This document shows positions 24,946-34,086 of a DNA stretch of 64,000 nt, one piece after another. The notes under the pieces are model-generated. The model ran no database searches. It was not told where the DNA came from and saw nothing but the letters and a program-made list of their open reading frames with translations. Numbering within the stretch: position 1 is the first letter of the stretch; each line of letters starts with the position of its first letter. This DNA is from Muribaculaceae bacterium. GTDB taxonomy: Bacteria; Bacteroidota; Bacteroidia; Bacteroidales; Muribaculaceae. The translations under genes and the position numbers were made by a program. Where the stretch lies: positions 83,287 to 147,286 of the forward strand of contig JAIDTL010000038.1 in assembly GCA_029060725.1 (NCBI GenBank), given 5' to 3'.

Positions 24946-25956
24946 TTATTTGAGGAGTTTTCCGATGCGTCCTGCGGCATTTCCTGCGACACCACCTGCT
25001 ACGCTTGCGGCTCCTGAGCCGACCTGCATGGCGGTGTTGTTGATTGAGCGGTTATAGCTGCCCATACCTCCTGCCTGAATTATCCATCCGGCTACCGTCG
25101 GGATTGTGAAGTAGCCTATAATGCCGATAATCATGAAGATGGTGTAGGCGGTGTTGCTCCCATCGAGGTCAACATTGGGATTGTTGGCAAGTTCAGATAT
25201 GTCATTCTGGAGCATCAGGACTTGGATTTTTGCGAGTATCGTAGAAAAGAGGTCTGCCACAGGCAACCAGAGGTAGGTCTGTATATATCGGCAGATCCAC
25301 TGGACGAGTGTGTTCTGGAATCCGTCCCACACCGATATTGCGAAGGCGATGGGTCCGAGTATCGCAAGCACCACAAGGAAGAAAGTGCGTATCGTGTCGA
25401 TGGTCAGAGAGGCTGCCTGAAAGAGCATCTCCAAGAGTTCGCGGAAGAAGTTCTGTATCGCCTTCTTGACCTTATACATTCCTCGCTCGATATACATTCC
25501 GGCGGCTGTGCCGACTTCCGTAACGCCTAACTCATCTATCTGCCTGTCAAACTCCGCGTCATCCACAAGGTAGGCGGTGGAGGGGTCTTTCATCATCTGC
25601 TCGTATTCCAGCCGGTCTTTCTCCTCCCGGTAATGCTGCATGTCCAGTGTCTGGCCTTCGAGCATCGAGGCTGTGCCCTGCACAATCGGCGACATCACTG
25701 AGTTTATGGTTCCGAGAACTACCGTCGGGAAGAACATTATGCAGAATCCTATCACGAAGGGACGGAGCAAGGGGAACACATCTATCGGCTCTGCGGCCGC
25801 AAGCGACCGCCATATACGGTATGCCACATAGAACAGGGCTCCGAGTCCGGCAATGCCCTGTGCCACTCCAGCCATATCTCCGCAGAGAGGCATCATCTCG
25901 TCATAGAGCGAGCGGAGTATGGTATGGAGGTTTGAGAAATCTATCGCGCAAATCAT
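24946..25956 (-). CDS. traJ: Conjugative transfer protein TraJ (VirB6-like)
   Basis: A 336-residue polytopic membrane protein; the ATG at 25954-25956 (MICAIDFSNLHTILRSLYDEM) avoids overlap with traI. Helices lie at about 32-50, 60-90, 185-225, 240-262 and 275-310, with a charged loop between the second and third. The layout and position match TraJ, the VirB6-like inner-membrane channel subunit. The C-terminal Gly/Ala-rich tail ends in GRIGKLLK. Confidence 0.85.
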   Translation of the reverse strand: MICAIDFSNLHTILRSLYDEMMPLCGDMAGVAQGIAGLGALFYVAYRIWRSLAAAEPIDVFPLLRPFVIGFCIMFFPTVVLGTINSVMSPIVQGTASMLEGQTLDMQHYREEKDRLEYEQMMKDPSTAYLVDDAEFDRQIDELGVTEVGTAAGMYIERGMYKVKKAIQNFFRELLEMLFQAASLTIDTIRTFFLVVLAILGPIAFAISVWDGFQNTLVQWICRYIQTYLWLPVADLFSTILAKIQVLMLQNDISELANNPNVDLDGSNTAYTIFMIIGIIGYFTIPTVAGWIIQAGGMGSYNRSINNTAMQVGSGAASVAGGVAGNAAGRIGKLLK

Positions 25957-25960
25957 AGGC

Positions 25961-26599
25961 TCACCAGTATTTTTCAGATCCGTCACCGTAAAGGCTAACT
26001 ACCCTCTGGGTGTCCGCCTTCTTCTTAGCCCTCAGGTACGACACGCTGATGTTCTTGTTGGTGTAGTATTGGGTGAGGTTCTTCAGACGTTTCATCTCCT
26101 TGAAGCAGTCATCGACTACATCCATGCGGTCTTTGTCGGTCATGCTCAGTGTGGAGATGTTCACCACCTGTTTCAGATCTCCCAGCACTCCGTTGGCTTC
26201 TTCAAGCAGACGGGTGTAACCTGAGGCGATTGCGGAGAGTTCCGCACTTGTGAAGTTCGGGTCTGTCAGCATCTTCTTGAAGTTGTTGACGTAGTAGCCG
26301 GAGATGTCTCCGAGCATCAGGACTGTCTGCTGCACCTTCCGCGCGTCGCGGACAAGGTTGTTTACTGACTGGAGAGCGTCGTAATACTTTTTCGCCTGCT
26401 GGTAGATTTTCACGGTTTCCTGAAAATTCTTGACCATATTCTGAGCGGTGGATGTCTCCTGCACAAGCGATTTGGAGTTGTTGACGATACTCTGGGCGAT
26501 GTTCGAGGGGTCAATCACCGTCCACTGGGCTGATGCCCTACCGGTTCCGAGGAAAAGGCACAGGGCAATCAGGGGGATTAAAAACTTGATCTGTTTCAT
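25961..26599 (-). CDS. traI: Conjugative transfer protein TraI (DUF4141, VirB5-like)
   Basis: A 212-residue exported helical protein with signal peptide ending GTGRASAQ and a mature start QWTVIDPSNIAQSIVNNSKSL. The long amphipathic helices are typical of DUF4141/VirB5-type minor pilus proteins. It is followed after 4 nt by traJ. Confidence 0.85.
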   Translation of the reverse strand: MKQIKFLIPLIALCLFLGTGRASAQWTVIDPSNIAQSIVNNSKSLVQETSTAQNMVKNFQETVKIYQQAKKYYDALQSVNNLVRDARKVQQTVLMLGDISGYYVNNFKKMLTDPNFTSAELSAIASGYTRLLEEANGVLGDLKQVVNISTLSMTDKDRMDVVDDCFKEMKRLKNLTQYYTNKNISVSYLRAKKKADTQRVVSLYGDGSEKYW

Positions 26600-26621
26600 T
26601 CTTAACTTTGGATTTAAGTGG

Positions 26622-26759
26622 TTATCTTACTTTTCCGGCACAGCCGGAGATTATCTGTACTGTTGCGTAAAGCAGCACGAACGGGAGGGAAAGGAGGGCG
26701 ACGAATCCGATGCAGATTCCAAAAATTATCGCCCACAGGACATATAGTGCTTTCATCAT
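26622..26759 (-). CDS. Very small membrane protein of the tra operon
   Basis: A 45-residue frame starting MMKALYVLWAIIFGICIGF and ending GCAGKVR, nearly all one or two hydrophobic helices. It overlaps the preceding 62-residue gene by 4 nt (ATGA) and ends 22 nt before traI, so it is translationally coupled and probably real. The role is unknown; it could be a channel accessory. Confidence 0.55.
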   Translation of the reverse strand: MMKALYVLWAIIFGICIGFVALLSLPFVLLYATVQIISGCAGKVR

Positions 26760-26944
26760 GGGTAAAGCCATTCAGGGATTGTTATGTTTTCAAGGAGATC
26801 CACAGTGAAATCCTTGGCGCAGTCAAAGGCTTCGACGGCCGCCATGAACACGGTGGAGAGGACAAGTATCCCGATGAAGAAGAGTATCAGGGCTGTCAGC
26901 ACTCCGAGTATCGGGTGGAAGAATTTGGGTATCTTGATTTTCAT
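26756..26944 (-). CDS. Small tra-operon membrane protein
   Basis: A 62-residue protein with one strong transmembrane helix (about 10-36) and a short periplasmic tail. Its start overlaps the traG stop by 4 nt and its end overlaps the next small gene by 4 nt. This place, between traG and traI, is where CTnDOT-type operons carry small unassigned (traH-like) genes. Confidence 0.6.
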   Translation of the reverse strand: MKIKIPKFFHPILGVLTALILFFIGILVLSTVFMAAVEAFDCAKDFTVDLLENITIPEWLYP

Positions 26945-29448
26945 TCCGCCACCTCCCTTCTTTCATTGGCAAGCAGCCTTATGGCACTCTCGACACTTCC
27001 GCCACATTGGGCGGCTTTGTTGAGTACCTGCACCTTCTCCGTCTCTTCGGTGGTGTAGCAGAGATATTCCTCCGTTGATACCTCCGTAGCATATACAGCG
27101 GACTGCGTTCCTCCGAGTCCGATCCATACCTCTTTGTAAAGGCGGTTCGGGTTGTTCGCCATGTTGATGCTGAGTATCTGAGCCTTCTCCTTGTCGGTCA
27201 GACCGAGCAGCTCCTGTATCTGGTCAAATCGGTTCATATACTTGCGCTGGTCAAGGAGTATCTTGCAGTCGGAGTTGTTGATGATGGTCTCCTTCACAAT
27301 CGGCGACGATATGATGTCGTCAACCTCCTGTGTTACCACCACTGCCTCCCCGAAATACTTTCGTACTGTCTTGTAGAGGTACTTCATGTATTCCGCCATA
27401 TTTGCAGATGACAGAGCCTTCCAAGCCTCCTCGCAGATGAGCATCTTACGTATGCCCTTCAGTCGGCGCATCTTGTTGATGAAGGCTTCCATGATGATGA
27501 TCGTTACAACCGGGAACAATTCCTTGTTGTCCTTGATGGAATCTATTTCGAAGACTACAAAGCGTTTAGACAGCAAATCAATATTCGCTTTTGAGTTCAG
27601 CAGGAAGTCAAACCTGCCTCCGTGGTAATACTGGCGGAGCGTTGTCAGGAAGTTGTCTATGTCAAAATCCTGTTTGTAGATGGGTATCGGACGGTTCGCC
27701 ATTTCCTGACGGTAGTCGTCGCGCATAAACTCGTAGAAGGAGTTGAAGCAGGGAACGATGTTCCGGTCTTTCGTCATCTTTTCGAGGAACATTGACAGTG
27801 CTGAGCCAAGCTCTCCCGATTCAGTCTTTGTAACCTTGTCATCCTCCGATTTCCAGAGAGTGAGAAGCAACGTCTTGATTGAGTCCTTCTTCTCCACGTC
27901 AAACACTCCGTCGTCAGTGTAGAACGGATTGAATGAAATCGGGCTGTCTTCGGTATAGGTGTAATAGATACCGTCATCACCGTGAGTGCGGTTGTGGATA
28001 AGGTCGCACAGACCTTCGTATGAGTTACCGGTATCAATCAGCAGGATATGTGTGCCTTGCTCGTAATACTGCCTGACAAGGTGGTTCGTGAAGAACGACT
28101 TGCCGCTACCTGACGGACCGAGGATGAACTTGTTGCGGTTGGTTGTAATACCTTTTTTCATCGGTTCATCGCTTATATCCAAGTGGATAGGTTTTCCTGT
28201 CAGTCTGTCCACCATCTTTATCCCGAATGGGGAAAGTGAGGAGCGGTAGTTGGTCTCGGCTGTGAAGAAACATGCAGCAGGCTCGATGAAGGTATAGAAA
28301 CTTTCCTCAGCAGGAAAATCCGCCTCGTTTCCGGGCATCGCCGACCAGAACAGCGTCGGGCAGTCGATGGTGTTGTGCCTCGGCATACATCCCATAGTGG
28401 CGAGCTGCCCTCCGACATCATTCTTGATTCTCCGCAGTTCCTCTGTGTCGTCGCTCCACGCCATGACATTGAAGTGGGCCCGTACTGAGGTCAGTCCGTA
28501 GGAATGTGCCTCGTTCAGATAGCGGTCTATCCATTCTTTGTTGATAGCGTTTGAGCGAGAGTAGCGGCTCAGGGAGTTCATGTTTCTCGCGGTCTTCTCG
28601 AATTTCGTCAGGTTCTCGTCGTGGTCGTCAATCAGGATATACTGGTTGTAGATATGGTTGCAGGGCAACAGCAACCCGACGGGACTTGCAAAACTCAGGC
28701 GGCAGTCGCTGCGGTCAGTGGATAACCGCTCATAGCGGTTGTCGGTGCTGACCTTTGCCGGTAGGTCGTCGGTATCGGACAATGTATGCAGACATAGCAT
28801 CTTGTCTCCTATTCTCATCTGTTGTGCCGAGAGGTCTATGTCCTCCAGACAAGTCACATCCTCCATTGAGAGCGACATATACTTCTCGATAAGCCCGGAA
28901 GAAGTGTCTGTTCCGACAATCTCATCGTCGTTGAGACGGCGCAGTCTGATATAGCCGGTGTCATTGATGATCCTTTCAAACTGCTCCACGCTTTCCATAA
29001 ATTTTACCACCATCTCATGGTTGAGTTCCTTCGGCAGTATCTTTCCACGGCAGAGGGTGGAGAAGTTGGACTGCTGGCGCATACGTTCTTTTGTGGTCTT
29101 TGTCAGGAACAGGTAGCATCTGTGGGCGAGATATGGACGCTCGTTGAAGTGGCGTTCAAAGCTTCTGTCCAAGAAGGATAAATCATCCTTCTGAAGTTCC
29201 GGCCTGTATTTCTCGCTGACGAACCAGTCCTGCTTGTGGACTACGGAGAAGTGCGGAAGCACCTTGATTGCCTTGCACCATGCGGCGTGCATTGACTCAT
29301 ATTCAGCCGATGTTACCGTGAACAGTTCCGGAAGGCTTACCTCGAAGGCTACCGTTATGTCGGCGTCCTTTGAGATTATGCAGCCGTGTTCCACTGCGAG
29401 TAGTGGCAGCTTTGATTCCAGTGTCGTGGCTTTAAGTGTATTTCTCAT
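26941..29448 (-). CDS. traG: Conjugation ATPase TraG (VirB4-like)
   Basis: An 835-residue ATPase that powers pilus/channel assembly. I chose the ATG at 29446-29448 (MRNTLKATTLESKLPLLAVE), which overlaps traF by 4 nt; a frame 58 codons longer is only the traF region out of frame. The N-half (about 1-410) is the VirB4 domain; Walker A GPSGSGKS is near residue 443, Walker B MLICEEAW near 668. The name follows CTnDOT usage; it is not the VirD4-type TraG. Confidence 0.92.
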   Translation of the reverse strand: MRNTLKATTLESKLPLLAVEHGCIISKDADITVAFEVSLPELFTVTSAEYESMHAAWCKAIKVLPHFSVVHKQDWFVSEKYRPELQKDDLSFLDRSFERHFNERPYLAHRCYLFLTKTTKERMRQQSNFSTLCRGKILPKELNHEMVVKFMESVEQFERIINDTGYIRLRRLNDDEIVGTDTSSGLIEKYMSLSMEDVTCLEDIDLSAQQMRIGDKMLCLHTLSDTDDLPAKVSTDNRYERLSTDRSDCRLSFASPVGLLLPCNHIYNQYILIDDHDENLTKFEKTARNMNSLSRYSRSNAINKEWIDRYLNEAHSYGLTSVRAHFNVMAWSDDTEELRRIKNDVGGQLATMGCMPRHNTIDCPTLFWSAMPGNEADFPAEESFYTFIEPAACFFTAETNYRSSLSPFGIKMVDRLTGKPIHLDISDEPMKKGITTNRNKFILGPSGSGKSFFTNHLVRQYYEQGTHILLIDTGNSYEGLCDLIHNRTHGDDGIYYTYTEDSPISFNPFYTDDGVFDVEKKDSIKTLLLTLWKSEDDKVTKTESGELGSALSMFLEKMTKDRNIVPCFNSFYEFMRDDYRQEMANRPIPIYKQDFDIDNFLTTLRQYYHGGRFDFLLNSKANIDLLSKRFVVFEIDSIKDNKELFPVVTIIIMEAFINKMRRLKGIRKMLICEEAWKALSSANMAEYMKYLYKTVRKYFGEAVVVTQEVDDIISSPIVKETIINNSDCKILLDQRKYMNRFDQIQELLGLTDKEKAQILSINMANNPNRLYKEVWIGLGGTQSAVYATEVSTEEYLCYTTEETEKVQVLNKAAQCGGSVESAIRLLANERREVAE

Positions 29449-29765
29449 TTTCTTTTTGCTCTGATTAGTCGTTTGAGGCGCAGACGGTTGATGATGTAGC
29501 GCGGATGGTATTTCACTGCGGCGTGTTTCATCAGACCGTACTGCCCGTATTTGGCATTGAGGTGAAAGGTGAGCCATACAAGGACTGAGGTCGCTGTTAC
29601 CCCGAAGCCGATGCAGATCCATTGGGATATGCCGACGACGTACATGATGACGAAGACCACGAACATCGCCAGAAGTCCACCGGCGAAGATGAAGAGGTAC
29701 TGCGCCTTCAGACCCTTGTATTCCACCGACCGCCCTATGCCTTTGTTGATAGCATACTCGGCCAT
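29445..29765 (-). CDS. traF: Conjugative transfer protein TraF (DUF4133, VirB3-like)
   Basis: A 106-residue membrane protein with the DUF4133 start MAEYAINKGIGRSVEYKGL and two adjacent helices (about 23-45 and 48-68), then a basic cytoplasmic tail. VirB3-like subunits work next to the VirB4 ATPase, which is the next gene, with a 4-nt overlap. Confidence 0.88.
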   Translation of the reverse strand: MAEYAINKGIGRSVEYKGLKAQYLFIFAGGLLAMFVVFVIMYVVGISQWICIGFGVTATSVLVWLTFHLNAKYGQYGLMKHAAVKYHPRYIINRLRLKRLIRAKRK

Positions 29766-29777
29766 TGGCTCACTTTA

Positions 29778-30131
29778 TCAGAGGAAGAATGAACGGAGGA
29801 TTGTGGCTGCCACGATGAGGAAGATGCAGGCTCCGAACCATGAGGCGGCTGTCTTGCTGGTGTCGGGATCTCCGCTCGACCACTTGGAATAAACCTTGAT
29901 GCCGCCGATGAGACCCACGACTGCGCCGATGGCGTACACCAGTTTGGTGCCGGGATCAAAATAGCTGGTGACCATTGAGGTTGCCTCGTTGATGCCGCTG
30001 AGTCCGTTGCCGGCGGCTGAGGCTTTGACGATGCCGAGGATTCCGGCGATGAGGGCCACCATGAGGCGGCATTTTGCGATTGCGAACTTGTTCTTGAGAT
30101 TTTCGATTGTTTTCTTCATGTTCTGTTTCAT
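29778..30131 (-). CDS. traE: Conjugative transfer protein TraE (DUF4134, VirB2-like pilin)
   Basis: A 117-residue protein. A cleavable signal (through ...IVKASAAG) leaves a mature part of about 80 residues with two hydrophobic helices (AIGAVVGLIGGIKVYSKW and FGACIFLIVAATILR). This is the VirB2/TrbC pilin layout and matches DUF4134. A second ATG four codons in (30119) is an equally good start. It is followed by traF after 12 nt. Confidence 0.87.
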   Translation of the reverse strand: MKQNMKKTIENLKNKFAIAKCRLMVALIAGILGIVKASAAGNGLSGINEATSMVTSYFDPGTKLVYAIGAVVGLIGGIKVYSKWSSGDPDTSKTAASWFGACIFLIVAATILRSFFL

Positions 30132-30246
30132 TTTTTTGAGGCATGGGACAGCCCCGACCGCTCCGGTACGGAGCAGCCCACACTTCGGGTTAAAAATTTA
30201 GGGGTTGGATTTTTTGTCTTTGCAGACGTGGATTAGTGGTAGCCGA

Positions 30247-31035
30247 TTATTTTTTAAGAAGGTCGGCAGGGTTGAAGTCTTCTATGTTGGCGGGAATTAT
30301 ATGTTTGCGTGCCTTTCCGGATGATGAATTTCTGGTCTTATGAGAAGTGCCTACACCTATATCCATACGGTAGCTTTCTCTCAGACAGCTCATGACACCT
30401 TTATATATATCCTCCACCGAGGTGAGGCGATCCATCAGATCAGTACCGACAAGACCATTGAGTATCTTACCGGCCTTTGCCTTCTCCTCAGCCGGAGCGG
30501 CTGGATTCATTGCCGTATCAACAGAGCTTTCAATGTCCTCCATTGATACTCCGGAAGCGGAAGGAGCTGACACCATATCAGGATCGAAGTCCTCAATCCG
30601 TACATCTTCAAAGGCATTTGCCTCAGTCTCCGGATTCATCCTTGAAAACTTCCTCGGTATAAATTTCTCACTCTCGACTTCATCATTTGCAATATCTTCT
30701 GCTGTCGGTCTGTCCTCGGGATTGGTGAACTCCACATCCTTCAGGCGGACATCGCCCTCCAGTCGGTCAAGCATCTTGCTCAGTGTCGCAAGCCTTTCCT
30801 CAACCCTGTTGAACTTAACCTCGAAGTCATCGATATTAAACGTACTTTTACCTACGATTTCCGTATCAGGTTTTTCCTTCTCTTCAGTTTCAGAAACTTG
30901 ATCCTTCTCTTTCTGCAGTTGTGGAGGAGGAGATACATTAACAGAGTTTCTGTTGCGTTCGAGGAAGAAAAATACAAGCATACCGACATTGGTCAGCAAT
31001 ACGGCACAGATCAATAAAATTGATACTCCTGTCAT
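30247..31035 (-). CDS. traD: Conjugative transfer protein TraD
   Basis: A 262-residue protein with an N-terminal transmembrane helix (about 4-25) and a long, acidic, mostly disordered cytoplasmic region with coiled-coil stretch (about 75-105). The C-terminal part (SVEDIYKGVMSCLRESYRMDIG... ARKHIIPANIEDF) matches TraD of Bacteroidales ICEs. The function is not established. A 115-bp gap separates it from traE. Confidence 0.72.
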   Translation of the reverse strand: MTGVSILLICAVLLTNVGMLVFFFLERNRNSVNVSPPPQLQKEKDQVSETEEKEKPDTEIVGKSTFNIDDFEVKFNRVEERLATLSKMLDRLEGDVRLKDVEFTNPEDRPTAEDIANDEVESEKFIPRKFSRMNPETEANAFEDVRIEDFDPDMVSAPSASGVSMEDIESSVDTAMNPAAPAEEKAKAGKILNGLVGTDLMDRLTSVEDIYKGVMSCLRESYRMDIGVGTSHKTRNSSSGKARKHIIPANIEDFNPADLLKK

Positions 31036-31084
31036 GCGTCTCTTTCCTTTTTAGATGAACGATCTGCCTTAAAGCATTCCAATT

Positions 31085-31399
31085 TCATAGCGCCACCTTC
31101 CTTTCACCTTCCGATTTCAGTTCATTGATTGCGTCCCGGTTCTCAGCCAGATGGTTGATGAGGACGTTTGTCACATACGCGCCGATGGTCAGACCCTCCA
31201 CGTCAAAGAGGGAGACGAGCTTCCCCAGTTTGTTGACCAGCTCACGCGGAACGAAGATTCCCTTACGTGCTCCCACGCCTGTAGGAGTCAGAAAGTTATC
31301 GGCATAAGCCTTAGCTCTTTTTTTGTCGGGAGTAAACACAGGTTTCTCCCCATGTACCTTGCCGCATGTGCGCAGGTCGCAGAATTTTGTATGTACCAT
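31085..31399 (-). CDS. DUF3408-type DNA-binding protein (small)
   Basis: A 104-residue basic protein; the ATG at 31397-31399 (MVHTKFCDLRTCGKVH) leaves 5 nt to the upstream gene. The C-terminal part (GIFVPRELVNKLGKLVSLF, then LTIGAYVTNVLINHL) has the strand-helix-helix order of ribbon-helix-helix DNA binders such as DUF3408. With the ParA-like TraA and a second RHH-like gene it makes a partition-like trio, facing a repeat-rich DNA region. Confidence 0.65.
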   Translation of the reverse strand: MVHTKFCDLRTCGKVHGEKPVFTPDKKRAKAYADNFLTPTGVGARKGIFVPRELVNKLGKLVSLFDVEGLTIGAYVTNVLINHLAENRDAINELKSEGERKVAL

Positions 31400-31404
31400 A
31401 GATT

Positions 31405-31899
31405 TTAGAATTTTGGTGGGCATTTCCTATATATGCCCTGAATTATCGGATAATATTGTCTGAAATGTTCAGCGAGAACATTGTCTATGTACTGTGCCAT
31501 ATTAGGACTTTCACCGAATAGACTGTAGATGTCGCAAATCATGCGCCGATGACTCTCGCGTATAACTATTGGCTTCCCTTTTCTCGTAACCTGTCCACCA
31601 CTGTTGTTTGCAACGTACGACTTGATGAAATCAAGTTCTGAAATGGTCAAATTCAGTTCTAAGAGGTTCTTAGGCAGTTCCAAGTGTCCTTCCGGTACGG
31701 CTTTTTGATGTTCATTAGAGGGGACAGGCTCTTCATCCTTTACTGTAGATGGGCTGATCACCATCGTTTCTTCAGGGGGCGGCTGTGCTGGAGGAACTAC
31801 GAAGGTCTTGTCACTTGCCGTATGATAGGACGGCACGGACTTTTGCCTTACAGCCTCGATGAATCCGGGGGAGTCGAAGTTTTTTCTTTGTCGTGCCAT
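31405..31899 (-). CDS. DUF3408 ribbon-helix-helix protein (TraB/TraC position)
   Basis: A 164-residue protein with a disordered Pro-rich N-half and a C-terminal DUF3408 domain (VTRKGKPIVIRESHRRMICDIY, then NMAQYIDNVLAEHFRQYY). It lies 5 nt after the ParA-like gene. DUF3408 proteins of CTnDOT-type elements are thought to be the DNA-binding partners of TraA. The likely target is the AAGTA/TACTT-rich region at 32814-33075 (inferred). Confidence 0.72.
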   Translation of the reverse strand: MARQRKNFDSPGFIEAVRQKSVPSYHTASDKTFVVPPAQPPPEETMVISPSTVKDEEPVPSNEHQKAVPEGHLELPKNLLELNLTISELDFIKSYVANNSGGQVTRKGKPIVIRESHRRMICDIYSLFGESPNMAQYIDNVLAEHFRQYYPIIQGIYRKCPPKF

Positions 31900-31904
31900 G
31901 GATT

Positions 31905-32663
31905 CTATACATTGATAATTTTACGTATCTCTGATACAAGTTCAGGAAGATTGGATCCTTTCAGCATCCTGTTGTCGGGAGGAAGCATCGTTGAGCGGAA
32001 TAGTCCGCCTTTGCCTGTCTCACGACCGTCCTTCTCGAACTTGTTGCTTTTTACCAGTACAGTGTCAAGTGAGTCAAGTCCCAGTTTGGCTATGTACTTG
32101 TCGATGATCTCACATAGATTGGGCTTCTCACGGGAGTCTATCTTGTTCCATACAAGATGAAGTTCCTGTATATTGGTGGTTCCCGTTGCTACCATAAGGT
32201 TATACACATTGCTTGCGAAGGCGATTGAACTTGCCATCTCTCCGGTCTCTGTTGTGATAGGCACGAACAGGTAGTCCATCTGTGCGAGAAGGTCGATTAT
32301 ACTCAGGTCGTTGATTGTGCCTGTTATGTCGAAGAACACCACCTGAGTGGAAGGATTGTTCCTGACATACTCATCGGCTACCGATACTGCTTCCGCAGGA
32401 GAGGTCAGCAGGATCTCATAGGCATCTTTTTGGAAATTCAAATAGAACCTGTGCATCGCCCTCTTAAGATAGGGATTTTCTTCAGTAACCATCAGGTCAT
32501 GCTGCCGGTATACATTAAGGGAATGCTGGGTGCTGTCGCAGTCCACTGCTACAACCTCGATCCTTTCCTTATAATAAAGGTAACTCGATACCAGAGCGGT
32601 CAGGGTTGACTTGCCGACGCCACCTTTCTGAGTGGCGAAGGCGACGTAAATAGGGTCGCTCAT
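31905..32663 (-). CDS. traA: TraA, ParA-family ATPase
   Basis: A 252-residue ParA/MinD-type ATPase. The deviant Walker A KGGVGKST (about 14-21) is followed by VVAVDCDSTQHS and by VVFFDITGTIND. ParA ATPases position DNA or complexes; in this ICE class TraA is the first tra gene. It faces a 1-kb intergenic region full of short repeats, and the two following genes encode RHH-type DNA binders, as in plasmid partition loci. Confidence 0.88.
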   Translation of the reverse strand: MSDPIYVAFATQKGGVGKSTLTALVSSYLYYKERIEVVAVDCDSTQHSLNVYRQHDLMVTEENPYLKRAMHRFYLNFQKDAYEILLTSPAEAVSVADEYVRNNPSTQVVFFDITGTINDLSIIDLLAQMDYLFVPITTETGEMASSIAFASNVYNLMVATGTTNIQELHLVWNKIDSREKPNLCEIIDKYIAKLGLDSLDTVLVKSNKFEKDGRETGKGGLFRSTMLPPDNRMLKGSNLPELVSEIRKIINV

Positions 32664-32813
32664 AAATTTAATTTGAGTTTTGGGTTAATGAATAAATGTG
32701 GTGACATTCACCATAAGCCGCCCGGCTTGATAACCGTGTCCGGGTCAGTGAGGCTCATTCCGGTGGACCGGCCGGGATTGCCGTATGAGCTTGTTGCAAT
32801 CAGGTACATTATT

Positions 32814-33075
32814 ACGTACTTAACTATATACACACTTACCATAGTACGTAGGTAAGTACCTGCTTATCTGCCTAAGTATGTAATTACATAATTAAGTAAT
32901 TAATTATTGAAGTAATCAAGTACTGAAGTAATCATTTAATTACATAAGTATATGTTGACGTAATCATATATCGACATAATCATGTAATTACTTAATTATA
33001 TCATTACTTGCTTAAATGTTGAAGTATGTATTTAAATACTTAATTAAGTATGTACTTACATATTCAGGCAAGTAC
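32814..33075. repeat. Dense AAGTA/TACTT array, candidate centromere-like site
   Basis: About fifteen AAGTA or TACTT pentamers occur within about 260 bp, often extended to AAGTAATTA, GAAGTAATCA or TTAAGTATGTA and at irregular, roughly helical spacing. This is far above expectation even for AT-rich DNA. The position, 150 bp upstream of the parA-like gene and before the mob genes, suggests a binding array for the RHH proteins. Confidence 0.65.
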
Positions 33076-33503
33076 AGAGGTATAAATCTCTTCGGAAGAT
33101 ATGAATGGATGGTACCTTAAACATGAATATCGGTGCGCCATACTCATTCTTTCAACCTCGGCGTTTCAGCCTCTGTGCAAGTAAAACGACAGTGTAATAG
33201 AAAAAGATTTCTGATTATCAACACTTTCCCAACCTTTCCATAATGTTTCCCAACATTTCCCAACATTTTCAATTCAAAAAACTAAATGAGTCCCAGCAAT
33301 TGTTATATAGGCATCTGATAAGAAAGGAATACTGCTTTTTAAGGTGATCAATACTTCCTTTATACTTTATTATTATTTTTAGGATTGGACCGGCGCCTGA
33401 TTATAATGATTTCTTATCTCTCATAGTAGCGAGCTTCACCTACGATAAACATTCAGAAAATCCATTCTTTTTTCAGTTCAGATCGGATGTTCACATGAAC
33501 ATT
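33076..33503. other. Non-coding stretch before the oriT-like hairpin
   Basis: No gene is supported here. I see poly-pyrimidine TTTCCCAACCTTTCC / TTTCCCAACATTTCC direct repeats near 33226-33272, which could be protein-binding iterons, and no clear promoter. Confidence 0.4.
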
Positions 33504-33556
33504 GCAAGGTATGTTCCGAGGCACTCAAAACTGAGATAGTGCCTCGAAACCCTTGC
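33504..33556 (+). other. oriT: Candidate oriT hairpin
   Basis: Nested inverted repeats: GCAAGG (33504-33509) with CCTTGC (33551-33556), and inside it CGAGGCACT (33517-33525) with AGTGCCTCG (33538-33546) around a 12-nt loop. It lies about 100 bp upstream of the mobA and mobB relaxase genes, where oriT of Bacteroidales ICEs is expected. The nick site is not determined. Confidence 0.5.
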
Positions 33557-33660
33557 CATGTGCATGGAGCCTGCGATTACTCCAAAGTCGTAATCGCCAA
33601 ACCAACCTTCGGTGAAGATATACACCATTTTTTAAGACCACTTAATCCAATGTGAATTTT

Positions 33661-34086
33661 ATGAAGCAAAAATTTAATCAGGGAGGGAGACCTCACAAGA
33701 TCAATCCTGCGGCTTACCGCTACGTCGTGCGGTTTGATGCTGCCGAAAACGGAGTCTTCCTTACTCTTTATGAAAAGTCAGGAGCGATCAACAAGGCCAC
33801 TTTCATCAAGAATGTCCTTCTCGGAAAGTCCTTCAAGGTGTTTGTTGTTGATGAGAATACCCGTGTATTCATCGACAAGCTGTCATCATTCAATTCCCAA
33901 TACCGTACCATCGGCATTGAATACAATACGGTGGTAAAGACACTCCGTGAAGACTTCAATGAAAAGAAAGCGATGAAGGCTCTCTATAAATTGGAGCAGC
34001 TCACCATCGAACTTGTCAAACTAAACCGTGAGATTGTCGCACTCGCAAAGGATTTCGATGAGAGATGGTCGCAAAAATCTCTATAG
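33661..34086 (+). CDS. mobA: Mobilisation protein MobA (relaxosome accessory)
   Basis: A 141-residue basic protein. The ATG at 33661 (MKQKFNQGGRPHKI) is preferred over a GTG three codons upstream. GRPHK...YRYVVRFDAAE (strand) and GAINKATFIKNVLLGKSFKV (helix-turn-helix of RHH type) match the small DNA-binding partners that bring a relaxase to oriT. It overlaps mobB by 22 nt. Confidence 0.82.
   Translation: MKQKFNQGGRPHKINPAAYRYVVRFDAAENGVFLTLYEKSGAINKATFIKNVLLGKSFKVFVVDENTRVFIDKLSSFNSQYRTIGIEYNTVVKTLREDFNEKKAMKALYKLEQLTIELVKLNREIVALAKDFDERWSQKSL

Noticed and set aside
29449..29622. N-terminal 58-codon extension of traG
   Set aside because: It lies within traF in another frame, and the ATG at 29448 gives the usual 4-nt overlap and a normal family start.
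32814..33075. CRISPR array
   Set aside because: The repeats are 5-10 bp and irregular, with no constant spacers, and no cas gene is present.
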